A stretch of DNA of 64,000 bases from Urophycis tenuis. Its lineage: Eukaryota; Chordata; Actinopteri; Gadiformes; Phycidae. Both the position numbers and the translations under genes were made by a program. Positions 28,900 to 57,100 of the stretch are shown one piece after another; the stretch's first letter is position 1, and every line of letters begins with the position of its first letter. The notes beneath the pieces were generated by a model. It made no database searches. It saw nothing but the letters and a program-made list of their open reading frames with translations, and was not told where the DNA came from. The stretch spans positions 2,877,386 through 2,941,385 of the forward strand of contig JAXIVH010000028.1 of the NCBI GenBank assembly GCA_036785325.1, read 5' to 3'.

Positions 28900-29251
28900 C
28901 AGGTTCGTGAGAGGGGGCGGGGCCGGTGTTCCTGCGACATTAAGGGGACAGGAAGTGTTGCTCAACCGAAGCTTTGTTTACGTTCCGTTCAGAACTGTTA
29001 CTCTTTAACAGAAAGAAAAAGAAAAAAAAATCTACATTAAGCTGTCAGCGATTCATAAAACGAATGATAACCCCACGCCGGACCTCTGAGTGACCCAGGA
29101 CCGCCGTGTTGGTGAACCGTGCTGCTCGTGAACGCAGCCCAGGTGTTGTTGTTGCTAATAGCCGTTAGCTCGCTGGCTAACTTCGCCTCAACGGTGGAGC
29201 AGAGAATGGCTCGTCTGCCTCCGGCGTTGCGCACATTCGGATATCAAAGAG
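28900..29251 (+). promoter_or_regulatory. Probable znf106 promoter and first exon
   Basis: CpG-bearing region with a candidate exon end at 29251 (CAAAGAG, then GTACCT as donor). An ATG at about 29206 opens a frame that, if spliced to the next exon at 31161, ends after 18 codons at 31171, so it would be an upstream open frame and not the start of Znf106. The exon is inferred from position, CpG content and a donor only. Confidence 0.45.
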
Positions 29252-29904
29252 GTACCTACCCAATGACACCCTAATGCCACGGCACATTACACGGTTTGGA
29301 CCTGCATGACGTCTTTGTTGAACGGGTTGTTGTGGTGAAGATGGGCGTGCAGCTAGCCGGGAGCTAGCCAGGGCTAGCCAATACTGCAGTGATTGGAAAT
29401 CAAAGTCTGACTAGAACTTAATTTGTGAGTCGAGTTGGTTTCCCTCTGAGGCACCGAACCACGCTGCAGCCACACGTGTGTTGGGTTCCCTCAAACACAC
29501 ACGTCGTGTAGCGGATGTGGAGATGGTCTGGACTTCACATGTCCAGGATCGTCCTGGGTGAGGGATGGTTAACCCAAAGCTCACCTGTCTGTTTTGGGTG
29601 TGTGCAGAACTGTTCTAGTGTGGTTCCATTCTGTGTTAAGGAACAGGAGGACTGATGCTTTGTGTTTAACCTGTGCTGATGAGACTCACTCCAATTCATG
29701 GAAGGATGTTGTCCCCATTTGTCCTCCAAACGTTAAATGAATCATCAAGTCTTTACCTTTTGCCCAAGAATGATCCTCTCTCATTGCATATAGTTGTGTG
29801 TTTATAGCAACAGGATCAGAGTCTTCCAGAACATCCTCCACTCAACTCCCTTTACTGCAGAACTTTACTGTTTGTGTTTGTTCTTGTTGAACCTGAAACT
29901 ACTG

Positions 29905-30065
29905 AATGCATGTGTTGGACCAGCAGCCTAAAGGTTCCAGGTTCAAGTCCCCTATCCACTAGTAAACATGAGTAACATGCCCTCATGTGATCTGCTCCTC
30001 CTGACCAGCCTCTGTACTCTCTGTAGGTCACCTTGGATACAGTGTGATTAGTACTATAAATACTG
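29905..30065 (+). repeat. Degenerate tRNA-derived SINE
   Basis: GGTTCCAGGTTCAAGTCCCC resembles a B box; the downstream GTAGGTCACCTTGGATACAG is a decayed form of the GTAAGTCGCTTTGGA SINE tail seen at 58733. Poorly preserved. Confidence 0.45.
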
Positions 30066-30309
30066 AGCCCCCCCTGTCACCTATGTCCTGACTCTATGAA
30101 AACTGTGAACATGCATGTCTATCTTCAAACAAAAGTATATTTTCAGATGGGTGTGTTTCAGAGCAGCCATCACCATCAGGTGTGGCCTACATTTCAAAGG
30201 GACAGAAATCTCACACCTCACAGCCAAGGTCAAAGGTCACCTCCCTCCCAGTAGTTTACTGGTGTTGATGTATGCTCTTGTTGTGGATGTTTAAAAATGA
30301 GCCGTCAAT

Positions 30310-30785
30310 GACCCACCACACCACCTCCACCACCCCCACCACGACACCACCTCCACCACCACCCCCTCCACTACCTCCACCACCACCACCCCCTCCACGA
30401 CACCCACCACCACCCCCTCCACGACACCACCACCACCCCCTCCACCACGCCCACCACCACCCCCTCCACCACGCCCACCACCCCACCACCACCACCACCA
30501 CCACCACCACCCAACCGCCCTCTCCACCACCTCCACCCCCTCCACCACCCCCACCACCACCACACCACCACCAACCCCTCCACGACACCACCACCACCAC
30601 CTCCACTAGCTCCACCACCCCACCACCCCACCCCCACCACCACTGCCCCCTCCACCACCCCACTACCACCCCCTCCACCCCACCACCACCACCCCCTCCA
30701 CCACCCCACCACCCCACCCCCACCACCACTGCCCCCTCCACCACCCCATCACCCCTCCACCACCCCACCCCCACCAGCCCCTCCA
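30310..30785. repeat. (CCACCACC)n minisatellite in znf106 intron 1
   Basis: About 475 bases of CCACCACCACCCCCTCCA-like units with no G on the plus strand over long stretches. The 200-codon frames on both strands (Thr/Pro/His; Gly/Val/Trp) are translations of the repeat. Confidence 0.95.
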
Positions 30786-31162
30786 GGGCCCCGCTGCAGG
30801 CCTTGGCATCACTGTATCGACTGGTTGAAACCAGACCCTGCTCCTCTCCCCTCAAGGGCATTGGGCCGCAGTAATGCTGGAAAACACCGGGTTGTGGAGC
30901 TCATGGAGAAGAGACCAGCGCCCTGAGCCTGGGCCGGGTTTGTTCTGAGGTGTCAGAATCCTGCGTGGGCCTGCTGGGCCGGGCTCAGCTGCTGTAGCAC
31001 ATGCTGTTGGGTCCTCCAGCGCCACAGAGTCCTGCTGAACAGCACTGTTTGTCAGCGGTGGTAGAGCGGCCCTGTTGTGTGATACTGTGATACTGTGATA
31101 CTGTGATACTGTGACACTGTGATACTGTGTGAACATGTTCTGTGCTCTGGTCCTGTCCAGAC

Positions 31163-31171
31163 ATGGCCTGA
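31163..31171 (+). promoter_or_regulatory. Minimal upstream open frame before znf106 start
   Basis: ATGGCCTGA lies in the 5' UTR part of the exon that starts at 31161, 23 bases before the main ATG at 31194. It encodes Met-Ala-stop. It may lower initiation at the main start; this is inferred. Confidence 0.5.
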
Positions 31172-31193
31172 GCAACACCACACCGTGTCCAAG

Positions 31194-48516
<17,323 letters not shown>

Positions 48517-50036
48517 GCTCCCCCCAGCCCCCCTGGTCGCCCCGCACCGCGCCCCCCTAGACACCTCCCACATTGGGGGGGAGGGACTAGTTGTTGCTCT
48601 CCCCCGCAACCGAGGCTGAGTTGGTTGAGTCCATCCAAAATGTCCGCCGTTGGAATCCAACTGAAGGAATGAAGTCCTTGGTTGTCTTTTTTCTATCGAT
48701 GATGTATCGACATTAACCTCTCTCTCGCTCTCTCTCTCTCTCTGACCACCAGAGCTCTTCCTCTTCCTCACTGACCAAATAAGACAAGGAAACACAAGAC
48801 TTTTTTTTTCTATGAGTGAAGAACCCTGGGTGGTGCCCGTGAGCGGAGGAGGTGGAGGAGGTGGAGGAGGTGGAGGAGGTGGAGGAGGTGGAGGAGGTGG
48901 AGGAGGGGTGGCGGTCGCTGGGCTTCCAGGGGTTTTCCCAGAAGGCGTGTTCACGTCCTGATGGCATGGGCTCAACAGATGTTTTATTGTTGGTGTTTGG
49001 AGTGCAGTAGTGATGCTTGAACCGGAGCAACGCGGAGTTCACTGTCATCTTATTTATTGTTCGCCTTTATTTTAGTCTGCACAACACGTTCCCCTACTCG
49101 GCCCGCGCTAGCCAAGTTAGCCTGGGCGGTTTGGCGGGTTCTTTGAGGCAGAAACGTTTTCCGTGGTCGGCTTAATTGCCTTTTTTCTTTATGAGATCGT
49201 TGAAGTTTGTCTGTGATGACGGATCAATTAGAATTTTGATGTTTTCCGCGGACGTGTTGTGTTTGTTGGTGGTTGTTTGGCGTTGTGCTGCGGTTCCTTA
49301 AAGGAATGTGTTTGGTGTTGTGCTGCGGTTCCTTAAAGGGATCTGTTTGGTTCCTTAAAGGGATCAGGACGTCGGGGAGCGGGGACGATGCCGTGATGAG
49401 CAGTGGCCGCGTTGGAGTGTCGAGCGTTTGCGTTCTCCCGACCTTTGCGTGAGCGTTTGATTGCGTTTAGTTTTAGTTTTCCTAAGCTCTTGCACAAGAG
49501 CGGTTTTGTTTTGTTTTCTGAATGATTGGTTTTATATTGAAGTAGTTTCCTTCACTGAACTCTGCGCCTTTCAGCAGAGTTCACAGGAGTGGCCCTGTGA
49601 AGGTTCAGTAGCTCATTTGTTTTTAGAGGAGGCATTCGTCTGGAGGTAAAGGAATGGATTTAAGGAGGTGTTTGAGGAGGAAAAGACTGAGAGATTTAAG
49701 ATTCATCTACCATGCCATACCTCACCCCTCCAGGAGTCAGCAGACCCTCTCAGGTGGTCTCCTCTCGTCTCGTTTCCTGTACTTTAGTTTTGTGATCCTC
49801 AGCGTGGCGTCTCCAGCCCGCGTCTTTACCGCAAGCTCTCCGCTCGGTTTACAGTCAGAGGTTTGGTTCTCGGGGTTCTGGGTTCTAGTGTTCCACGGGA
49901 AGCCGCCAGCGCGCCCCCCACCGAAACGGGCACACCCCGGGTTCTCCACCGCGCTTTGGGTTCCCTCCAAAGCCGTGAACTTGGAACAGATATTTTTTAA
50001 CATTTCAAATCCAAAAAGGTTATTAAACAAAATAAA
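48517..50036 (+). other. znf106 3' UTR
   Basis: No further coding exon. It contains a CT run (48719-48742), a (GGTGGAGGA)n tract (48845-48907) and an AATAAA at 50031-50036, which would give a 3' UTR of about 1.5 kb. The open frame at 49654-50424 has no recognisable content. Confidence 0.5.
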
Positions 50037-50194
50037 CATGTTGCAATACAACAGTCTTTTTTTTGTGGACACACACACACACACGCACACACACAGAGTA
50101 CACAGAGTACACAGAGTACACAGTACACTGGCTTACTTTAACCAGACACAAACTTTGACCCGGTATGGCCCTCAATCCAGAAACCATGCTGTTC

Positions 50195-50200
50195 TTTATT
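50195..50200 (-). terminator. Candidate capn3 poly(A) signal
   Basis: AATAAA on the minus strand about 945 bases past the capn3 stop. Together with the znf106 signal at 50031 it would leave about 160 bases between the converging transcripts. Hexamer only. Confidence 0.3.
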
Positions 50201-50511
50201 GGGTTAAAAAGGGTTCAAAAGCAGAACACACTGGCTGGGCCAAAGCACCAGCAGAACATCTCACGTCCACCCTGCTGGCCACAGCCATCACCCCCCCCCC
50301 CCCACCCCACAGAGCAGCCCTCCACTCCCTAGAGGCAGCCGGGTTGCCATGGAAACGCCTTGCATCCTTCAGAAGTAATGTCCTTCCATCTGTTGGTCAG
50401 TCTGTCTGGACCACTTTGGACTGAACAGTTTTGCAGTAACAGGAGTGAAAGGCCAGTCTCAGCTGGCAGGAACCAGCTGCTGACCGGTCGAAAGGCAGAC
50501 CACTTGTGTGC

Positions 50512-50705
50512 AGGATGGTCTCGTGGTTACAGTGTTGACCCCCAGCCGAAAGGCACTGGGTTTGACCCCCCCTTAATGTCCTACAACCTTTTACACATTC
50601 TCTAGCAAGATGCTCCTGGAACACCTACCTGCTAACTAATGACATGCATCTGAAACTGAATTCACTGCAAGTCGCTTTGGATAGAAGCGTCTGCTAATAG
50701 ATAAC
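50512..50705 (+). repeat. tRNA-derived SINE
   Basis: Head GGATGGTCTCGTGGTTACAG (A box) and CACTGGGTTTGACCCC (B box), tail GCAAGTCGCTTTGGATAGAA then GCGTCTGCTAATAGATAA. The tail is the same as in the copy at 58608. It lies in the presumed capn3 3' UTR or the gap between genes. Confidence 0.65.
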
Positions 50706-51144
50706 CAGCTCAATGATAGCTAACTAATAGATAACCAGCTCAATGATAACTAGCTGAAAGATACCCAGCTGAAAGATAACTAGCCTTCTAGCCCTAGTTA
50801 CACGGCCGGCACCACAGAGAGGATTGATTAGCGATTGGGCGATCACCCATGGAGGAGGAGTCGCGGTGGAGGTCTGAGTGTGTTTAATGCCTGAGAGGAA
50901 TACAGAAGAGGACTTGAAGCAGACCACTGTGGACCGATGTGAAGGTGACTCAGAGAGGAAGAGGAGGGAGCAGAGGAAGCGACAACGACGAAGGAGGTCG
51001 TAGGAGTAGTAGTTGCCAGGTCAGGCCCCGAGGAAGACCAGACGGGAAGTGATGTCAGACCCAGCGGGATCCTGAGGGAAGGGGCTGGGTCTTCTGGTCC
51101 TCGCGTGGTGAGTGAGAAGGTCACGTGGAGGCCAGGGAGGTGTC

Positions 51145-54100
51145 CTAGGCGTACATGGTCAGCTGGAGCCACTGTGCACACAAAAGGGATGTGAACACAC
51201 CAGGCACGTGAGTGGCGAATGTGTCACCAGCACGACTCCAGCCCACGCGGCCGGTCTGGACGCCAAGCTAGCTAGCAGCCAGACGTGTCTATGAATACAT
51301 TGAATCACTCAGCACCTGTAAGGAGCTTGTATTTAGATCATGTTTATGTTGTGTATAAATGTATCTCCTCAATTAGCTGGCTTTATCGAGAGCAGTTAAA
51401 TCAAGTGTGATGTTGATTAGACATTACAAACATGTCTGTCTATGTTTCTGATGGACTGCCTTGTCCTTACCCAGTACTTACCAGTACTTACCCAGTATAG
51501 GTTCTGTGCTCAGTGTCTAAATTCAAGACCATGCTAAATAAGGTCCATGTAAAGGATTCAGGGGTTAGACGGCCATACAGGGCTGAAGGGCAACTCCAGC
51601 CAATCAGGAGTGAGTACCATGTTCGAGGCGGGCCTTACCTCCAGAGCACTCAGTCGGATCGTTCCATCTCCGTCCTGATCGAATGCCTGGAAAGCTCCTG
51701 GAACAAAACCACACAACTCACAACCAGGGCTTGGTTAAAGGACCCCATAGGGGCGCCCAGGCCAGCACCCTTGTCCTCGCTACATACTAACTAAGCTAAC
51801 CATGGCTAACTGATCAAATCACCTTTTCCCTTACCACTTGAAGAATTGCATGATATTGTGATGTTCTTCAGAAGGATGTGTTCCCCTCGTCAGGTGACTT
51901 ACTGAACATGGCCTCCAGGCGCACCAGGCAGCTGATGAAGCTGTCGAAGTCGATGTTCATGCTCTCGTTGGCGTAGCGCATGGTGATGACGTCGTACAGC
52001 TGGTTGTTGAGACGGTAGCCTGGGTGGGACACAAGACACATGACTACAGTGACGAGAACACACGGGGAGGTCACAGGTTGGTTAAAGGAGGCCGGGGCGG
52101 GGAACCAGCCGTAGCGTAGCGACGTAGCGTTGCGTAGCTACGTCACGTAGCAACGGCGTGGTGCTGATATTTCTGGCTCATAATTTAACGGTCTATGCAA
52201 CGAAATGGGGAGCAGCTGTGCGTTTACCGGCATCATTGATGGCGTTCCTCATCTCGTAGCTGCTGATTCTTCCAGGGTGATCCGCGCTGTAGTGCTTGAA
52301 GATTCCCTGAGAAGAACAACTGGGGTTATAGCACTCTGGAGCAATAATCATACACGTTAACCCGTAGAGAACACAGCATTTCTTAACTGCTCTCAACTCA
52401 TTTACGCGTTAATTGCTTATAATTCCATCATGAAAAGTAACAACTTGACTACTTATGGAACGTATGGGGGTGCAGAAAGAGGGTCCGACCTGCCACTGCT
52501 TGACCTTGTTCCACAGGTGTCTGAACTCCTGCAGGTTTAGCCGCCCGGTCCCATCCATCTTGTGAGGACAGTTAAGACCACAGACCCAGAGCACCGGGTT
52601 CACACACTCCACACCAACACCCATGAGGACCAAGCTGATTGTGCGACACCACTTTCACACCCCTGTCCACACACTCACTAGTGCGGACCGTGGACACTGT
52701 GAGGACCAGGCTCACAGACGGCTTACAGGCACGCCGAGTCCCCAGTGAGGACCACCGCATACGAGCACAGGGTCGCTTATGAGGACGACACTGTGAGGAC
52801 CTGGTAAGCATACTCCATACAAACACACACACATTTAAAGAGGTTTATAATGTTCTAGGGAGTTCTAGTTCTAGTGTGCAGCACAGAGCCAGCAGGATGA
52901 GTGTTCTACCAGCAACAGACCAGATGTTCTCCAGTTCAAGGATACGTCCATCAGAGCAATCATACTGCGGCACGTCTCCAGACTGAAGCCCTCAGTGTTC
53001 AGCTCCTGGTCTGGACAGAGGAAGGGAGGAGGAAGAGAGGAGGAAGAGAGAGAGACAGAGAGAGAGACACACATCTACATGTAAACATCTGTCTTTGGTC
53101 CACACTTGCTAAATCAAAAGTACAAAAAAGATGGACAAAGACAACTTTGGTTGAAAGTCAACCATCAGTTGATATTGGGGGGTGCTGCGTGCTCTGTGTT
53201 GGTCTGGACTTACTCTTGGAGACTACTTTGTTGAGAACATTCTTCAGCTCATTGGCTGTGATTTCCATTTCCTGGAAGACACAGAATGATTCAGTCCACG
53301 AACATGTGTGTTCTGTCACCCCCACAACACTCACAGGAGCAGGAACACAAAGACTCATGGAAACACACAAACAGCCTTCACTCACTTCTCCGGCTATCTC
53401 CTGAAAAATAGTCCGGAACTTCTGGTCCTCCTCACTCTCGTCCCCCACAGCAGAGGCAGGGGCCGGCTGGAGAGAGGAAGAAGAGAGAGAGGAAGGAGAG
53501 AGAGAGAGGAAGGAGAGAGAGAAGAAGAGGGAGATGAAGAGGAGAGAGATGAAGAGGAGTGATGAAGAGGAGAGATGAAGGAGAGAGATGAAGAGGAGAG
53601 TGATGAAGAGGAGAGAGATGAAGAGGAGAGAGATGAAGAAGAGAGATGAAGAGGAGGTTAAAACAGATAAAAAAGAGATAAAACAGAAGAGAAACATTCA
53701 ACAGGATAGAGATGAACAGATTAAACATACGTTAGAGAAGTGAAATGAACTGAACGTGAGTGAATGTGAAATGGCCGCAGCGGCCATTTCACATTCAGTT
53801 CCCCAACCAACTAGCTTTTAGAACCAAGACAGAACCAAGATTGACGCGAGGTGAATAAGGTCCATTAAGGGTGAAGGTTAAGATATGAATGGGTCAACCC
53901 TTACCACTGGATGGTCAGCTTCGATCCTGTTCTCTATCTCCCTGGAAACCAATGAAGAGCAGTCACCACGGCAGCAAGGGCAAAGCCTACCAACGCATTA
54001 AGACCATGACCCTATTCCACTGTCTCCTCACAACAACAACAACAGCCAGTCAACACAGGAGTTGTACAGATTTTTAACCATAACTTGAGTTCAAAGTGTT

Positions 54101-57100
54101 GCTGTATGTGTGGGTAGACCAACTGAATGAACCATGAACAAGTGAATGAGGCTCATGGTCCCATGAATCGGTGTGTTAGGAGTCAAGTTGGACCGCTGAG
54201 TCTTACCCTGTCTCCATCTGCTGGGAAGGAAAGGGTTAGTTTGATACCACCTCATGTTCCATCCTTGGAAATATTAGTTTCCCTGATTTGCCTCTTGACT
54301 GCAGAAGGTCTTGATTTTGAGTGTACTGGATCAGGGATTGGTGGTGGAGGGGTTTGTGAATGTAGGACTAGATGGTATGAGTTACAGATTCAGGCTAAAT
54401 TCTGGCATCATTATATGTATGTATGTATATTAGATAGGGACAACTTGGGGCAATTCCAAATACTCTCTAAAATCTAATGTAGCCTCCTACATAGGGGTCA
54501 GATTAGTGCCCCAGGCAGGTTCATAACAGGTCAGGTAAAAAAGTTGTTGGTTAGTTGATTGACTGGATTTATATGCAGACGACATTCGATAAAAATTCTA
54601 GGGACAAGTTAGCATGATGCATTTTTTTGCGCAGCATATTGCCAGTTCAGGTCCAGCAGATTATAGAGCGGTCTTGGAAGTCCTCTTGTTCTCCGTCCAG
54701 GGAAGGTGGCCGATGTTTGGTGTTTAGTGAACTCAAAGGAAAGGTTTACGCAGCCGGTCGAAACCTGTGGCCGCTTGCTCTAAAAAAGATTCCATAACCA
54801 CTTCGAACGGCGGCCGGTTTCTTCCAGTTCTACAAATCAAAGTGCTGTTAAAGTGGTCGGTCCTTGAGTGGTTTTATCCCCTCCAAATAAACAACAAACA
54901 ATACCCCAAAATCACACGAGACACACTGATAGAGCACTCTGTACAATTCAATTTAGCAAGAGTAGGGTATCATCTGCAATACTAGGTTGTTTTCAGGCTA
55001 ATATGGCACACATAAAATACAGGGCTGGGTATCATTGTCATATTTGTATCGTGGTTCCCAATGCATACACAGGAGATCTATTCAAATTGGTGCATTTTAA
55101 CCTATTTTGTCCTGTGATGTATTTCTGCCTGTTTTTATCTGGAGAGTTGATGATTTTCTCAGAAACTCATGTGTAGTAATTCTGGGCGGTTCATATTCAT
55201 ATGGCAAACCAACATTTATCCAAACTAAAATCCTAACCTAACTAACAAATAAAAACTGTTGATGACCTGAAATGGTTATTGAAGAATGGATTCAGTGTCA
55301 TACCAGCAAGTTATTCTATGATGCCCAGCCCTGCAAATAAACCAATAACATAAAGACGATTATTAAACATAGACAAACATTACAGTATTTGTTATGGGGA
55401 CATTCTAACCTCGAATCGTTTTGCTGTTTCCCTTCACCTCAGCTAGGCTAGGCTTTGTGGATGGGCTAGACTCTGTGGTAGGCTAGGCTCTGTGACTAGT
55501 CTAGGCTCTCTGGCAGGCTAGGTTCTGTGTCTTGGCTAGGATAAGCTCTGCGGCTCAGCTCAGCTCTGAATCAAGGCTAGGCTCTGTAGCTAGGCTAGGC
55601 TAAGCTACATAGCTAGGCTATGCTAAGATCTGTGACTAAGATGGCCTCTCTGTGGCCTGACCCACGACTGCGCCTCTCTGAGGCCACTCACTCGCCCAGG
55701 ACTCACTCTGACGTGTTCCTCTTCTCGGAGAAGACGCGCAGGAGGAACTCCCCCTCCTGGTGGGGCTCGTAGGTGGACGGCACGATGACGTACTCCCCGG
55801 GGCTCAGGCGGAAGCGCTGGGTCACCTCCCGCAGGTTGATGTAGGACTTGCAGCGAGCCTTGGACGAGTTTGCCAGGAAGAAGTCCTTCTGCATGTGCTG
55901 CTTGTTGCCGTGCATCTACCGGCGGATTGGGAGGTTGGAGACAAGAGGTTCAGTGGCTCTTCAAGGGATACAACAACACATGAAACGCATGGAAGACAAA
56001 TTGTGCAGGTAGAGAGTCCACAGACTTCGGCTCCGGTGGTTAAAGTTTCCGCCCTTACCTCCTTTGGCACCTGTGGACAGAGAAACACAGGGTAAGTGTT
56101 GCTAACCCTACATGGCGGCACCGCCCATACACTCTACAGAGACATGAGGCGTCACTTTGTATTGTCAAAGGATAAGTACATGTTGTTTCTGTGGTTGGAT
56201 AACCTTGTTGTATCAGTACCATTACATCCAACAAGTGTGCTGTTCTACGCAGTCGCTGTGTATCTTATTGCTCCCTAGTTGTTCTGTTAGCCATATTTAG
56301 TATTCATGAGTTGTTTGTGTGCAGTCTGTTTCAACCAACAAACAAACAACCAAGCACACAAACACACACTAACCGCGTCAGCACCGGACACATAACCACA
56401 TCCGTGACCGGGTCAAACGCCCCACCCGTCCGGCCCCACCCGTCCGGCCGTCCAGATGACATAAATCAGACAGACCCGAGCGGCGGCAGGCCGAGCACCT
56501 CGTAGATGGCGAACCCGATGGTGAAGAGGTTGGCCCCCATCTTGCGCTCCTTCCTGCGGTTCTTCTGCATCAGCGACACCACGAAGGAGCAGGCCACCTC
56601 GTTGTCCTCGGGGTCGTCGTCCTCCTCCAGGAGACGCAGGCGGTACTGCGGGTTGGTCCAGAAGGTGTCTGGACAGAAGGACGGACACGTTGGTCCAGAA
56701 GGTGTCTGGACAGAGGACGGACACGTTGGTCCAGAAGGTGTCTGGACAGAGGACGGACACGTTGGTCCAGAAGGTGTCTGGACAGAGGACGTACACGCCG
56801 CTCGGTCAGTCGCTCCCCGAGCGGTCAAGAGCTGCTGTGTGGGATGTTCTTCACCGCTGGGTTTGTGGCGGTGGTGGCTTCACGGCAGATACAGATGCAG
56901 TGCTGGTGTGCTAATGCTGTGCTCCACATTTGTAAGTGTTGGTCCAGGTGGTTTTGCTGCTGTTATATACTTTTATAGTTTGTGTTGGTCAGGGTGATCT
57001 TTCACTTTGTCTTTGATCATTAAATGATGTCACCAGTGACCAGAGGCATGGGGGTTGATGGCAGGGCTCTGTAATGCATGTTAATCTCGGCCTCTGCTAA

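Noticed and set aside
30256..30874. 200-codon frames on both strands
   Set aside because: Pure translation of the CCACCACC repeat, with no start context or splice support.
49654..50424. 256-codon plus-strand frame
   Set aside because: It lies in the znf106 3' UTR, crosses a CA repeat and the presumed poly(A) site, and has no family features.
53158..53697. 179-codon minus-strand frame with a Ser/Leu-rich start
   Set aside because: It includes two real capn3 exons but reads through a CT repeat and an intron; it is not one protein.
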